15,593 bases of DNA, from NCBI GenBank assembly GCA_965368585.1, contig CBDUNM010000124.1:1-15593 (forward strand), given 5' to 3'. This document shows positions 1 to 7,473 of the stretch, piece by piece (within the stretch, counting starts at the first letter, position 1; every line of letters begins with the position of its first letter). A program made the position numbers and the translations under genes. The DNA comes from JARRQB01 sp965368585. GTDB lineage: Bacteria > Pseudomonadota > Gammaproteobacteria > Chromatiales > Chromatiaceae. The notes under the pieces are model-generated. The model saw only the letters and a list, made by a program, of their open reading frames with translations. It made no database searches and was not told the DNA's origin.

Positions 1-69
1 AACAAAAAGAGAACAAACTACACTTCAGTCTAGTTTCAACAAAATTCGGGATCTCGGGGGAGACCTACT

Positions 70-1128
70 ATGGACGAAAACCGCAAGAAGGCGCTGACCG
101 CGGCCTTGAGCCAGATCGAAAAGCAGTTCGGCAAGGGATCCGTTATGCGGATGGGCGATGGCAGCGCCGTTAACAACGTCGAAGTCGTTTCCACAGGCTC
201 ACTGGGCCTGGATATCGCGCTTGGGATCGGCGGCTTGCCGCGCGGTCGCGTGGTAGAGATATACGGGCCGGAATCATCCGGTAAGACAACCCTGTCACTG
301 CACGTGGTGGCCGAGGCCCAGCGTGTCGGCGGTACCTGCGCCTTCGTGGACGCGGAACATGCGCTGGACCCGGTGTACGCAAAGAAACTGGGGGTCAACA
401 TTGACGAGTTGCTGGTTTCCCAGCCGGATACGGGCGAACAGGCGCTGGAAATAACCGATATGCTGGTGCGTTCCGGGGCGGTCGACGTGGTGGTGGTGGA
501 TTCTGTGGCGGCCCTGACGCCCAAGGCCGAGATCGAAGGCGAAATGGGCGATTCGCACGTCGGTCTACAGGCACGCTTGATGTCACAAGCCCTGCGTAAA
601 CTCACGGCGAACATCAAGCGTTCCAATTGCATCGTGGTTTTTATCAATCAGATTCGGATGAAGATCGGCGTCATGTTCGGTTCGCCCGAAACGACCACGG
701 GAGGTAACGCGCTCAAGTTCTACGCGTCGGTGCGTCTGGATATCCGACGCACGGGAGCGATCAAAAAGGGCGACGAAATCGTCGGTAACGAGACCAAGGT
801 GAAGGTGGTCAAAAACAAGGTTGCGCCGCCGTTCAAAGTCGCGCACTTCGAGATCCTCTACGGCGAAGGCGTTTCGCGCGAGGGTGAAATCATCGAACTG
901 GGTGTGCAGGAGGGGATTATCGAAAAGTCGGGTGCCTGGTACAGCTACGGTAAAGACCGCATTGGCCAGGGCAAGGAAAACGTTCGCCAATTCCTCAAAG
1001 ACAACCCGGATGTAGCCGCCACGATTGAGGCACAAGTACGCGCAGCGGTATTTCCAGACGTCGCCGCGGCGGAGCCCAGCGATACGCCGGATGCGCCCGA
1101 TGCGCCCCAAGTGGAGGCTGAAGCCTGA
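70..1128 (+). CDS. recA: RecA recombinase
   Basis: This is the DNA-dependent ATPase that forms filaments on single-stranded DNA. It catalyses strand exchange and stimulates LexA self-cleavage in the SOS response. The 352-residue length is normal. Visible motifs are Walker A GPESSGKT at residues 66-73, the catalytic Glu in VDAEHALD (E96), the Walker B strand VVVVDSVAAL with D144, and the loop-2 region around FINQIRMKIGVMFG. The C-terminus ends in an acidic Asp/Glu/Ala/Pro-rich tail, typical of proteobacterial RecA and known in E. coli to be autoinhibitory. The ATG is preceded by GGGGAG at 57-62 with 7-nt spacing, which supports this start. No LexA box (CTGT-N8-ACAG) is visible in the 69 bases upstream, so any SOS promoter must lie before the window. 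It overlaps the probable recX start by 4 nt. Confidence 0.99.
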   Translation: MDENRKKALTAALSQIEKQFGKGSVMRMGDGSAVNNVEVVSTGSLGLDIALGIGGLPRGRVVEIYGPESSGKTTLSLHVVAEAQRVGGTCAFVDAEHALDPVYAKKLGVNIDELLVSQPDTGEQALEITDMLVRSGAVDVVVVDSVAALTPKAEIEGEMGDSHVGLQARLMSQALRKLTANIKRSNCIVVFINQIRMKIGVMFGSPETTTGGNALKFYASVRLDIRRTGAIKKGDEIVGNETKVKVVKNKVAPPFKVAHFEILYGEGVSREGEIIELGVQEGIIEKSGAWYSYGKDRIGQGKENVRQFLKDNPDVAATIEAQVRAAVFPDVAAAEPSDTPDAPDAPQVEAEA

Positions 1129-1571
1129 GCGCAGATGAGCGTCAGGCGGCCTACCAGACCGCCGTCAGATTGCTGGCCGCCCGCGAGCGGGCGCGTGCCG
1201 AGCTGGGGTGCAAGCTGTCGGAGAAAGGCTACTCGTCCGCATGCGTCAATGCGGTACTCGATCGTTTGGAGGCTGAGCACCTACAGTCGGACGAGCGTTA
1301 TGCCGAGGAGTTCGTTGCGCAACGGATTCGCCGCGGCTTGGGCCCGTTGCGCATAGCGGCGGAGTTGCGAGATAAGGGGATATCCGAGGAGTTGATCGCC
1401 GCTTGGGTCGAGACCAATGACTCGGCCTGGAGCCGGCGTATGGCAGTGGTGGCGGCTGGTCGCTTTGGCGATGCGGCCGCGACCGACCGGCGGGAACTGG
1501 CCAAGCGAGCTCGATTTCTGGAGTATCGCGGGTTTCCGGCCGAATTGATTCGCCACTATCTGTTCGACTAG
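1125..1571 (+). CDS. recX: RecX regulatory protein (probable CTG start)
   Basis: RecX binds RecA filaments and modulates, usually inhibits, their extension. The product is about 148 residues, the usual size, and is made of alpha-helical three-helix repeats, for example the stretch from RLLAARERARAEL and the repeat around RIAAELRDKGISEELI. The family hallmark of an N-terminal repeat such as AVRLLAARERARAEL is complete only if translation begins upstream of the first standard start codon, a TTG at 1170. In the same frame, CTG at 1125 overlaps the recA stop (CTGA) and lies 7 nt after a strong GGAGG at 1113-1117. No ATG or GTG lies between. I therefore choose CTG 1125; the TTG 1170 start would cut into the first helix. 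Location directly after recA is the standard arrangement. The family call is firm; the start is inferred. Confidence 0.9.
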   Translation: MSADERQAAYQTAVRLLAARERARAELGCKLSEKGYSSACVNAVLDRLEAEHLQSDERYAEEFVAQRIRRGLGPLRIAAELRDKGISEELIAAWVETNDSAWSRRMAVVAAGRFGDAAATDRRELAKRARFLEYRGFPAELIRHYLFD

Positions 1572-1634
1572 CCGTCTTGCGTTGATAGCGGGCCCATGCA
1601 TTGGGTCGATGAAGCGGATCCAGTGCACAAAGAA

Positions 1635-1663
1635 GTGACATATCGGGCCAACCCGCATAACAT
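1635..1663 (+). promoter_or_regulatory. Candidate sigma70 promoter of alaS
   Basis: GTGACA at 1635-1640 (5 of 6 to the -35 consensus) and TAACAT at 1658-1663 (4 of 6 to the -10) are separated by 17 bp. Transcription would start near 1670, leaving a leader of about 24 nt before the alaS ATG. This is a pattern match by eye in the 122-bp recX-alaS gap. Confidence 0.4.
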
Positions 1664-1693
1664 TTCCGCTTCTGTCGTTCGTTACGCAAGTCG

Positions 1694-4336
1694 ATGAAAA
1701 CCAGCGCCGATCTTCGTCACGCCTTCCTGCAGTTCTTCGCCGATCGGGGTCACACCGTGGTCGCTTCCAGTCCGCTGGTGCCCGCAGACGACCCGACGCT
1801 GCTGTTCACCAACGCCGGGATGGTACAGTTCAAGGACGTATTCCTTGGCCGCGACAAACGTCCTTACCAACGCGCCACGACGTCGCAACGCTGCGTGCGC
1901 GCCGGCGGCAAGCACAACGATCTCGAGAACGTCGGCTACACGGCCCGGCACCACACTTTTTTTGAAATGCTGGGAAATTTCAGTTTCGGTGACTACTTCA
2001 AGCGCGACGCGATCATGTACGCGTGGGAGTTCCTGACCAGAACTCTCGGCTTGCCGGCGGAAAAACTTTGGGTGACGGTTTACGAGGACGACGACGAAGC
2101 GGCCGAGGTCTGGTTGAAGGAGATCGGGATCGACCTGGCCAGATTTACCCGGATCGGCGACAAACCGGGGGGGAAGCGCTTCGAAAGCGACAACTTCTGG
2201 TCGATGGGGGATACCGGACCCTGCGGCCCATGTTCGGAGATTTTCTACGATCATGGACCGGAGGTTCCGGGCGGTCCTCCAGGCACGCCCGAGGAAGACG
2301 GCGATCGCTACATCGAGATCTGGAACCTGGTCTTCATGCAATTCAACCGCGACGCCGGTGGCGGCATGACGCCCCTGCCCAAGCCCTCTGTCGATACGGG
2401 GATGGGCTTGGAGCGGTTGGCGGCTGTGATGCAGCGCGTCCACAGCAACTACGAAATAGACCTGTTCCGGAACCTGATCGAGGCCGCCGCGGCGGCGACC
2501 GGCATCTCCGATCTGGACAGCAAGTCGCTGCGCGTGATCGCGGATCACATCCGGTCGTCGGCGTTTCTGATCGTCGACGGCGTGATTCCAGGCAATGAAG
2601 GACGGGGCTACGTGTTGCGCCGCATCATTCGCCGGGCCGTTCGTCACGGCTATCAGCTGGGGCAGGATGCGCCGTTTTTTCATCTGTTGGTGGATGAATT
2701 GGACCGGCAGATGGGTGCAGCGTATCCCGAATTGAGCAATGCCAAAAAGCGGGTCAAACAGGTCTTGCGCCAGGAGGAAACGCGCTTCGCTGAAACCATC
2801 GAACAGGGCATGGGCATTCTGGAAGCCGCAATCGCCAAACTCGAGGGGCGGGTCATCCCGGGCGAGGTCGTTTTCAAACTGTACGATACCTTCGGCTTCC
2901 CCACCGATCTCACCGCGGATATCGCACGCGAACGGGGACTGCAGCTGGACTTGGAAGGATTCGACGCGGCGATGGAAGCGCAACGCGCCAGGGCACGTGC
3001 CGCCAGCCAGTTCGGCAACGACCAGGCGATGCCGATGAATCTGGATGGCGAGACCGAATTCACCGGGTACGAACATCTGGTCGAGCAGGCGACGGTCGTC
3101 GCCGCTTTCAAGAACGGCGTATCGACCGATACGCTGGTCGAGGGTGATCACGGGCTGGTGGTACTCGATCGTACGCCGTTTTATGCGGAATCCGGCGGCC
3201 AGGTTGGTGACACGGGTTCTCTGGCCGTTGCCGATTCGCCAGTGCGCTTCGAAGTCACGGACACGCGCAAGCAGGGCGGCAAGGTATTCGGACATCTGGG
3301 CCGGGTCGTCGGCGGCACGTTAAACGTGGGCGATGTGGTGGCCGCGGCAGTCGACGACGCGCAGCGCGTTGCGATCGCGCTGAATCACTCCGCGACGCAT
3401 CTGATGCATGCGGCGCTGCGCACGGTGCTGGGCGACCATGTTCAACAAAAAGGCTCGCTCGTCGACGCGCAGCGCCTGCGTTTCGATTTCTCGCATTTCG
3501 CGCCGGTCAAACGCGAGGAGTTGTTAGAGGTCGAACGTTTGGTCAACCAGCACATCCGACGCAATCATGTGGTTGAAACGCGCCTCATGGCGATAGACGA
3601 TGCGAGGGCGTCGGGCGCCCTCGCGCTGTTCGGAGAGAAATACGACGAACTGGTGCGGGTGTTGCGGATGGGCGATTTTTCGGTGGAATTGTGCGGCGGC
3701 ACGCACGTCAAGGCGACGGGCGACATCGGATTATTCAAGATCGTTGCGGAACAAGGCATTGCGTCAGGAGTGCGCCGTATCGAGGCGGTGACCGGCCAGG
3801 GCGCGATCGACTGGGTCGCACAGGAAGAGGAGCGGCTCAACCGGGTGGCCGGGCTGGTCAACGCCAACCGCGACGACGTGGACGACAAGGTGGTGAAGCT
3901 GGTCGAACGCTCCCGGAAACTGGAAAAGGAACTCGAGCAGCTGAAAGCCAGGCTGGCGGCTGCAGCGGGCACCGACCTGGCGAGCGAAGCGGTCGAGGTA
4001 GGCGCCGCCAAGGTGCTGGCCGCACGCGTGGACGGCGCTGATACGAAGGCGCTGCGAGAGACGCTCGATCAACTCAAGCACAAGCTGGGCTCGGCCATTA
4101 TCGTGCTGGCAGCGGTCGAAGGCGACAAGATTGTGCTGGTGGCGGGTGTCACCAGGGACCAGACCCGGCAGGTGAAGGCAGGCGACTTGGTAAAGTCGGT
4201 TGCCGAACAGGTCGGAGGTAAGGGCGGCGGCCGGCCCGATATGGCGCAAGGTGGCGGCAATAACGTCACGGCGCTGCCGGCGGCACTGGCATCGGTGGTG
4301 CCGTGGGTGCGGGAGCGTTTGTCTGCTTCGGCGTAG
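1694..4336 (+). CDS. alaS: Alanyl-tRNA synthetase
   Basis: This class II synthetase attaches alanine to tRNA-Ala and hydrolyses mischarged Ser- or Gly-tRNA-Ala. It has 880 residues, close to the 876 of E. coli. In order it shows the catalytic core with FTNAGMVQFKDVFLG (about residues 38-52), GGKHNDLENVG (71-81) and the motif-2 region HHTFFEMLGNFSFGDYF (86-102), then the tRNA-recognition helical part. The editing domain carries zinc ligands H565 and H569 (HSATH) and C667 and H671 (CGGTH), matching the E. coli H564/H568/C666/H670 pattern. A coiled-coil segment lies near residues 730-760, and a C-Ala domain ends with the glycine-rich GGKGGGRPDMAQGGG near 849-863. The Shine-Dalgarno before ATG 1694 is weak. 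A 537-codon open frame on the opposite strand is only a shadow. Nothing looks broken. Confidence 0.99.
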   Translation: MKTSADLRHAFLQFFADRGHTVVASSPLVPADDPTLLFTNAGMVQFKDVFLGRDKRPYQRATTSQRCVRAGGKHNDLENVGYTARHHTFFEMLGNFSFGDYFKRDAIMYAWEFLTRTLGLPAEKLWVTVYEDDDEAAEVWLKEIGIDLARFTRIGDKPGGKRFESDNFWSMGDTGPCGPCSEIFYDHGPEVPGGPPGTPEEDGDRYIEIWNLVFMQFNRDAGGGMTPLPKPSVDTGMGLERLAAVMQRVHSNYEIDLFRNLIEAAAAATGISDLDSKSLRVIADHIRSSAFLIVDGVIPGNEGRGYVLRRIIRRAVRHGYQLGQDAPFFHLLVDELDRQMGAAYPELSNAKKRVKQVLRQEETRFAETIEQGMGILEAAIAKLEGRVIPGEVVFKLYDTFGFPTDLTADIARERGLQLDLEGFDAAMEAQRARARAASQFGNDQAMPMNLDGETEFTGYEHLVEQATVVAAFKNGVSTDTLVEGDHGLVVLDRTPFYAESGGQVGDTGSLAVADSPVRFEVTDTRKQGGKVFGHLGRVVGGTLNVGDVVAAAVDDAQRVAIALNHSATHLMHAALRTVLGDHVQQKGSLVDAQRLRFDFSHFAPVKREELLEVERLVNQHIRRNHVVETRLMAIDDARASGALALFGEKYDELVRVLRMGDFSVELCGGTHVKATGDIGLFKIVAEQGIASGVRRIEAVTGQGAIDWVAQEEERLNRVAGLVNANRDDVDDKVVKLVERSRKLEKELEQLKARLAAAAGTDLASEAVEVGAAKVLAARVDGADTKALRETLDQLKHKLGSAIIVLAAVEGDKIVLVAGVTRDQTRQVKAGDLVKSVAEQVGGKGGGRPDMAQGGGNNVTALPAALASVVPWVRERLSASA

Positions 4337-4389
4337 CTTTCGCGATTTGCCGGCGTCGCGTAACGACGGCTCGCGATCGCCGACAACGC

Positions 4390-4755
4390 AATGCGATGCT
4401 CGATATCGAACGGTTCGCCGACCATCGCTGCGAGCCATGTGCTCGACACCCGATTGTAGTCGACCGGATTGATCGCGTTCTCGCAGGTGCCGACGTCCAG
4501 GTGCCGCAGCGCATCGACCCCGAAAATGCGGCCGGTTTCGCTCGACCAGGCGAGCGCGTCGGTGCTGCGGTTCGAATGTTCAGCTGATCAGTAGTGCGAT
4601 CGCCTGTGTCTATTCGCTTAGATCGAGATTCGCCTTGGCCTGGCTCAGGCGGGTGATGTCTCGAAACACGCCGAGCAGTTGATGCGCCTTGTCGTAGGCT
4701 GGCCTTTCCGAATGCAGCATCGTAAGGTCGAAAAGCTGTTTTCCCGCGCGTTTTT
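4390..4755 (-). pseudogene. Remnant of a multi-PAS sensor protein
   Basis: Two PAS-domain pieces are readable on the minus strand between alaS and lysC. The first (4755 down to 4610) reads as the end of a PAS fold, with RPAYDKAHQLLGVFRDITRL followed by a short helix SQAKANLDLSE and then a TAG stop. The second (4587 down to about 4390) is in another frame. It resembles a PAS_3 fold: ALAWSSETGRIFGVD, then INPVDYNRVSSTWLAAMVG and EPFDIEHRI, after which similarity stops at the alaS 3' end. Neither piece has a credible start, and no output domain (GGDEF or kinase) follows. The order of the two domains fits one former multi-PAS signalling gene that has been frameshifted and truncated at both ends. 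The assignment rests on motif recognition only. The decayed gene overlaps the region where the lysC promoter must lie. Confidence 0.6.
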
Positions 4756-4804
4756 ATTGTTTAATACGCCGTTTTCGTTCGGCCGTTAGTGGAATGAATG
4801 AAGT

Positions 4805-6034
4805 ATGGCTTTGATCGTCCAAAAGTATGGTGGGACCTCGGTTGGCACGCCCGACCGCATCCGCAGTGTCGCGCTAAGGGTTAAGAAATGGTGCGACCGA
4901 GGTGATCAGGTCGTGGTGGTCGTATCGGCGATGTCGGGCGAAACCAACCGCCTGATTGCATTGGCCCACGAAATGTCCGATCGGCCCAATCCGCGCGAAC
5001 TGGATGTCCTACTGTCCACCGGCGAACAGGTCACCATTGCGTTGTTGTGCATGGCGCTGCACGAGTTGGGGCACGACGCGCGCTCCTACACCGGCGGGCA
5101 GGTGCATATCCGCACCGACAGCGCGCACAGCAAAGCGAGGATCATGGATATCGACCACGAACGCGTGTGCGCCGATCTCAAGGCCGGACGGGTGGTCGTA
5201 GTCGCAGGTTTCCAGGGCGTGGACGAGTACGGTGACATCACCACCCTGGGTCGTGGCGGTTCGGATACCACCGCGGTCGCCATGGCCGCCGCGCTTAAAG
5301 CGGATGAGTGTCAGATCTACACCGACGTGGATGGGGTGTACACCACCGATCCACGCGTCGAGCCCAAAGCCCGCAAACTGAATCGCATAACCTTTGAGGA
5401 AATGCTGGAAATGGCAAGCCTCGGCTCCAAGGTTCTACAGATTCGGGCGGTGGAATTTGCAGGTAAGTACGATGTCCCACTACGCGTGCTTTCGAGCTTC
5501 GAGGACGAGGGTGAAGGTACACTGATTACGTTGGAGGAAGAAGGGGTGGAAGCGGCAAAAATTGCGGGAATCGCCTTTAACAAAGACGAAGCCAAAGTCA
5601 CCATTCGCGGTGTACCGGATCAGCCGGGAAGTGCATTTAAAATTTTAGGTCCTATTGGACAGGCCAATATCGAAGTCGACATGATTGTGCAGAACATCGC
5701 CAAAGACGGTACCACCGACTTTACTTTTACGGTGCATCGCAACGATTATCGCCGTGCGTTGGATATCTTGGAAAAAACCGCCGAAACCCTGCAGGCGCGG
5801 GAAGTCGTGGGTAAAGACAATATCGTCAAGATATCCCTGGTCGGGGTCGGAATGCGCTCGCATGCGGGCATCGCCAGCCAGATGTTCGAGGCGCTGGCCA
5901 ACGAGGGAATCAACATCCAGATGATTTCCACCTCGGAAATCAAGGTTTCGGTGGTGGTCGATGAAAAGTACCTCGAACTGGGCGTGCGCGCGTTGCATGA
6001 CGCCTTCGGGCTCGAAGGGGAAGCGGTTGCCTAA
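4805..6034 (+). CDS. lysC: Aspartate kinase (aspartokinase)
   Basis: This enzyme phosphorylates aspartate to aspartyl phosphate, the first step toward lysine, methionine, threonine and diaminopimelate. It has 409 residues, the size of monofunctional aspartokinases of the Pseudomonas type. The N-terminal kinase domain shows KYGGTSVG (residues 7-14), STGEQVTIALL and GRGGSDTTAVAMAAAL. The C-terminal roughly 145 residues form tandem ACT domains (VTIRGVPDQPGSAFKIL and VKISLVGVGMRSHAGIA), which in this family bind lysine and/or threonine for feedback inhibition. No fused homoserine dehydrogenase is present. The ribosome site is weak (GAAG just before ATG 4805). An AT-rich stretch with TTTAAT at 4760-4765 could be a -10 box, but a matching -35 is not clear. 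Gene order alaS-lysC-csrA is conserved in many gammaproteobacteria. Confidence 0.98.
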   Translation: MALIVQKYGGTSVGTPDRIRSVALRVKKWCDRGDQVVVVVSAMSGETNRLIALAHEMSDRPNPRELDVLLSTGEQVTIALLCMALHELGHDARSYTGGQVHIRTDSAHSKARIMDIDHERVCADLKAGRVVVVAGFQGVDEYGDITTLGRGGSDTTAVAMAAALKADECQIYTDVDGVYTTDPRVEPKARKLNRITFEEMLEMASLGSKVLQIRAVEFAGKYDVPLRVLSSFEDEGEGTLITLEEEGVEAAKIAGIAFNKDEAKVTIRGVPDQPGSAFKILGPIGQANIEVDMIVQNIAKDGTTDFTFTVHRNDYRRALDILEKTAETLQAREVVGKDNIVKISLVGVGMRSHAGIASQMFEALANEGINIQMISTSEIKVSVVVDEKYLELGVRALHDAFGLEGEAVA

Positions 6035-6070
6035 ACGCAAAAACCCTTCTGAACTCGCGCGCATACTGTT

Positions 6071-6206
6071 AAACTTGTAACACACCTCTATTAAATAAAT
6101 ATTAATTACTGAGGTGGGAACGCTTGGTTGGCAAACGGCGGCCGCGGAAGGATTGGACCGGAGGGCTTCTGAAAATTTCGATATACCGGTCGCCCTGAAT
6201 GGAGTG
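6071..6206 (+). promoter_or_regulatory. csrA promoter region and GGA-rich leader
   Basis: The lysC-csrA gap contains an AT-rich stretch (6088-6108) with TTGTAA at 6075-6080 and overlapping -10-like boxes (TAAATA at 6096, TATTAA at 6100). The spacing is 15 or 19 bp, so the exact promoter is uncertain. Downstream, GGA triplets occur at 6117, 6146, 6150, 6155, 6160 and 6201, the last being part of the csrA ribosome site. CsrA binds GGA motifs, and E. coli csrA is autorepressed through several such sites. A similar autoregulatory leader is inferred here. Confidence 0.45.
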
Positions 6207-6213
6207 ATTTGCG

Positions 6214-6426
6214 ATGTTGATTTTAACTCGCAGGGTTGGTGAAACCTTGATGATCGGTGACGAAGTCACCGTAACCGTGTTGGGAGTAAAGGGGAATCAG
6301 GTGCGCATCGGCGTCAACGCGCCTCGTGACGTGTCCGTGCACCGTGAGGAAATCTACGAACGGATAAAGCGTGAGCAGCAGCAACAGGATCCAGATCAAG
6401 AGCAGGATACCGCTGGTAACGCTTGA
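6214..6426 (+). CDS. csrA: Carbon storage regulator CsrA/RsmA
   Basis: CsrA is a small dimeric RNA-binding protein that controls translation and stability of many mRNAs by binding GGA motifs near ribosome sites. The product has 70 residues. It begins with the hallmark MLILTRRVGE, and the RNA-contact residues L4, R6, R7, V40, V42, H43 and R44 are all present (APRDVSVHREEIYERI). The last 17 residues are a Gln/Asp-rich tail that varies in the family. GGAG at 6201-6204 lies 9 nt before the ATG. Its position after lysC and before tRNA-Ser(GCT) is the conserved gammaproteobacterial context. Confidence 0.98.
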   Translation: MLILTRRVGETLMIGDEVTVTVLGVKGNQVRIGVNAPRDVSVHREEIYERIKREQQQQDPDQEQDTAGNA

Positions 6427-6430
6427 CTGT

Positions 6431-6459
6431 AGCGGGTCCAACGCGGGTTGGACCTCGCT
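6431..6459 (+). terminator. Possible weak terminator after csrA
   Basis: An inverted repeat GGTCCAAC (6435-6442) and GTTGGACC (6447-6454) can be extended by AGCG and CGCT with one bulged T. The sequence after it (TTCGCTT) is only mildly T-rich, so termination efficiency is doubtful. Confidence 0.35.
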
Positions 6460-6478
6460 TTCGCTTAAAGCCTAATAT
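6448..6478 (+). promoter_or_regulatory. Possible promoter of tRNA-Ser
   Basis: TTGGAC at 6448-6453 and TAATAT at 6473-6478 are separated by 19 bp and precede the tRNA by 38 nt. The -35 box overlaps the csrA hairpin. The spacing is long, so this is a tentative match. Confidence 0.25.
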
Positions 6479-6516
6479 GCCTTAACATTTGAAATCGTGT
6501 TCCTCGTAATGTTTTT

Positions 6517-6609
6517 GGAGAGATGGCCGAGCGGCTGAAGGCGCTCCCCTGCTAAGGGAGTATGGGGTTTATAGCTCCATCGAGGGTTCGAATCCCTCTC
6601 TCTCCGCCA
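6517..6609 (+). tRNA. tRNA-Ser(GCT)
   Basis: This is a class II tRNA of 93 nt with encoded CCA. The acceptor GGAGAGA pairs with TCTCTCC and the discriminator is G. The anticodon stem CTCCC/GGGAG encloses the loop CTGCTAA, giving anticodon GCT (reads AGC/AGU serine codons). A long variable arm and the T-loop TTCGAAT are present. Location downstream of csrA matches serV of E. coli. Confidence 0.97.
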
Positions 6610-6612
6610 TAC

Positions 6613-6652
6613 AAAACACAAGGCCCCACTCGTCGGGGCCTTGTGTTTTTTT
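6613..6652 (+). terminator. Intrinsic terminator of tRNA-Ser
   Basis: There is a perfect 15-bp stem (6613-6627 with 6635-6649) with a 7-nt loop and a run of seven T, starting 4 nt after the tRNA CCA end. Confidence 0.93.
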
Positions 6653-6917
6653 GTACCTTGCCAATAAATTCTTGAACGAGAATACTAAAGATATTTCGTA
6701 ACTATTCAGCTAGAAACTCAGAAAAAGTACTTGACAGGGTTTTACTGATTATTTCTCGATACCGATGATGCATGGCGACCTGTCTCGATAGTCATTCACG
6801 GACGCCACGGGCGGTTGACTGTGAGCTTGTTGTTGGCACAGAGACTCGCCTGCACGTTGCACCAGTATCCGGGCTGATCGCGCCGGCCAGGTGCGTTTGG
6901 ATGCCGCCCTGGATGGA

Positions 6918-6941
6918 AAACCATGGCCGTAGCCATGGTTT
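6918..6941. repeat. Perfect inverted repeat, 10-bp arms
   Basis: AAACCATGGC and GCCATGGTTT flank the 4-nt loop CGTA. No T-run follows, so it is not a typical terminator. Its function is unknown. Confidence 0.6.
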
Positions 6942-7258
6942 GAGTGAAGGGCAAGCCCCAGCGTGCCTGGACCAGCGAGGGCCCGGATAGATCGGGGACG
7001 GGGGACGAACTGTACTTTCGAGAATGCGCCCCGCACAGGACTTGCGCCGCATCCCTGCCGATTCATTCGCGCCCGCACCCGGTCGGCTGGTGCAACATGC
7101 AGGCTAGGGATCCTCTGAATCAGTGGACGTTCTGGAGATCGTAGATCGCAAGCTAATGTTGCGCCAATTTGGGAAGTGCGCCGATTGGTCTCGTTCAATA
7201 GAGATTAGTTCATAGCGCTTAGGGTTCGCGCGCTAATAGCTTCGCGTTTTTAGGCATT

Positions 7259-7344
7259 GAGACGACGCCCGACTGGCAAGGCGCGAGGAGTGCGAATAGC
7301 CGGCCTGTTTAAACGCCGAGCAACGCAGTCAGACGGGATGTCTC
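7259..7344. repeat. Imperfect inverted repeat, possible palindromic repeat element
   Basis: Paired blocks occur in order from the outside: GAGAC (7259) with GTCTC (7340), CCCG (7268) with CGGG (7334), and ACTG (7272) with CAGT (7326). The whole could form a long imperfect hairpin. It may be a dispersed intergenic repeat, but no second copy is in this window. Confidence 0.3.
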
Positions 7345-7473
7345 GGCGCATATAAATGGGAAGTTGTTTTTTCGCTAACCCTTGGTCAATGGGCGCGCGA
7401 TTTGTATATTTCGTAATTGGTGAGCAAGGCGTCCCAGACGCGTCGCTGCGTTCATTTCGATCGTGCCGAAATC

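Larger units (their letters stand above)
6653..7473. other. 821-bp region without a recognisable gene
   Basis: No open frame here looks like a real protein. A 149-codon minus-strand frame at 6749-7198 is Arg/Ser/Pro-rich and has no motif. Visible items are a TTGACA hexamer at 6731-6736 without a convincing -10, a perfect palindrome at 6918-6941, a CGCG/GCT hairpin followed by TTTTT at 7227-7251, and an imperfect inverted repeat at 7259-7344. It marks the left edge of the accessory insert after tRNA-Ser. Confidence 0.6.

Noticed and set aside
1..69. LexA/SOS box upstream of recA
   Set aside because: No CTGT-N8-ACAG-like dyad is found in the 69 bases available; the box may lie before the window.
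583..1110. Minus-strand open frame opposite recA
   Set aside because: It is a shadow of recA with no protein-like features.
1682..3295. Long minus-strand open frame (537 codons) opposite alaS
   Set aside because: It is antisense to the conserved alaS coding sequence, has no ribosome site or recognisable motif, and arises from GC-rich codon bias.
6749..7198. 149-codon minus-strand open frame after tRNA-Ser
   Set aside because: Arg/Ser/Pro-rich composition, no ribosome site and no motif; likely non-coding.
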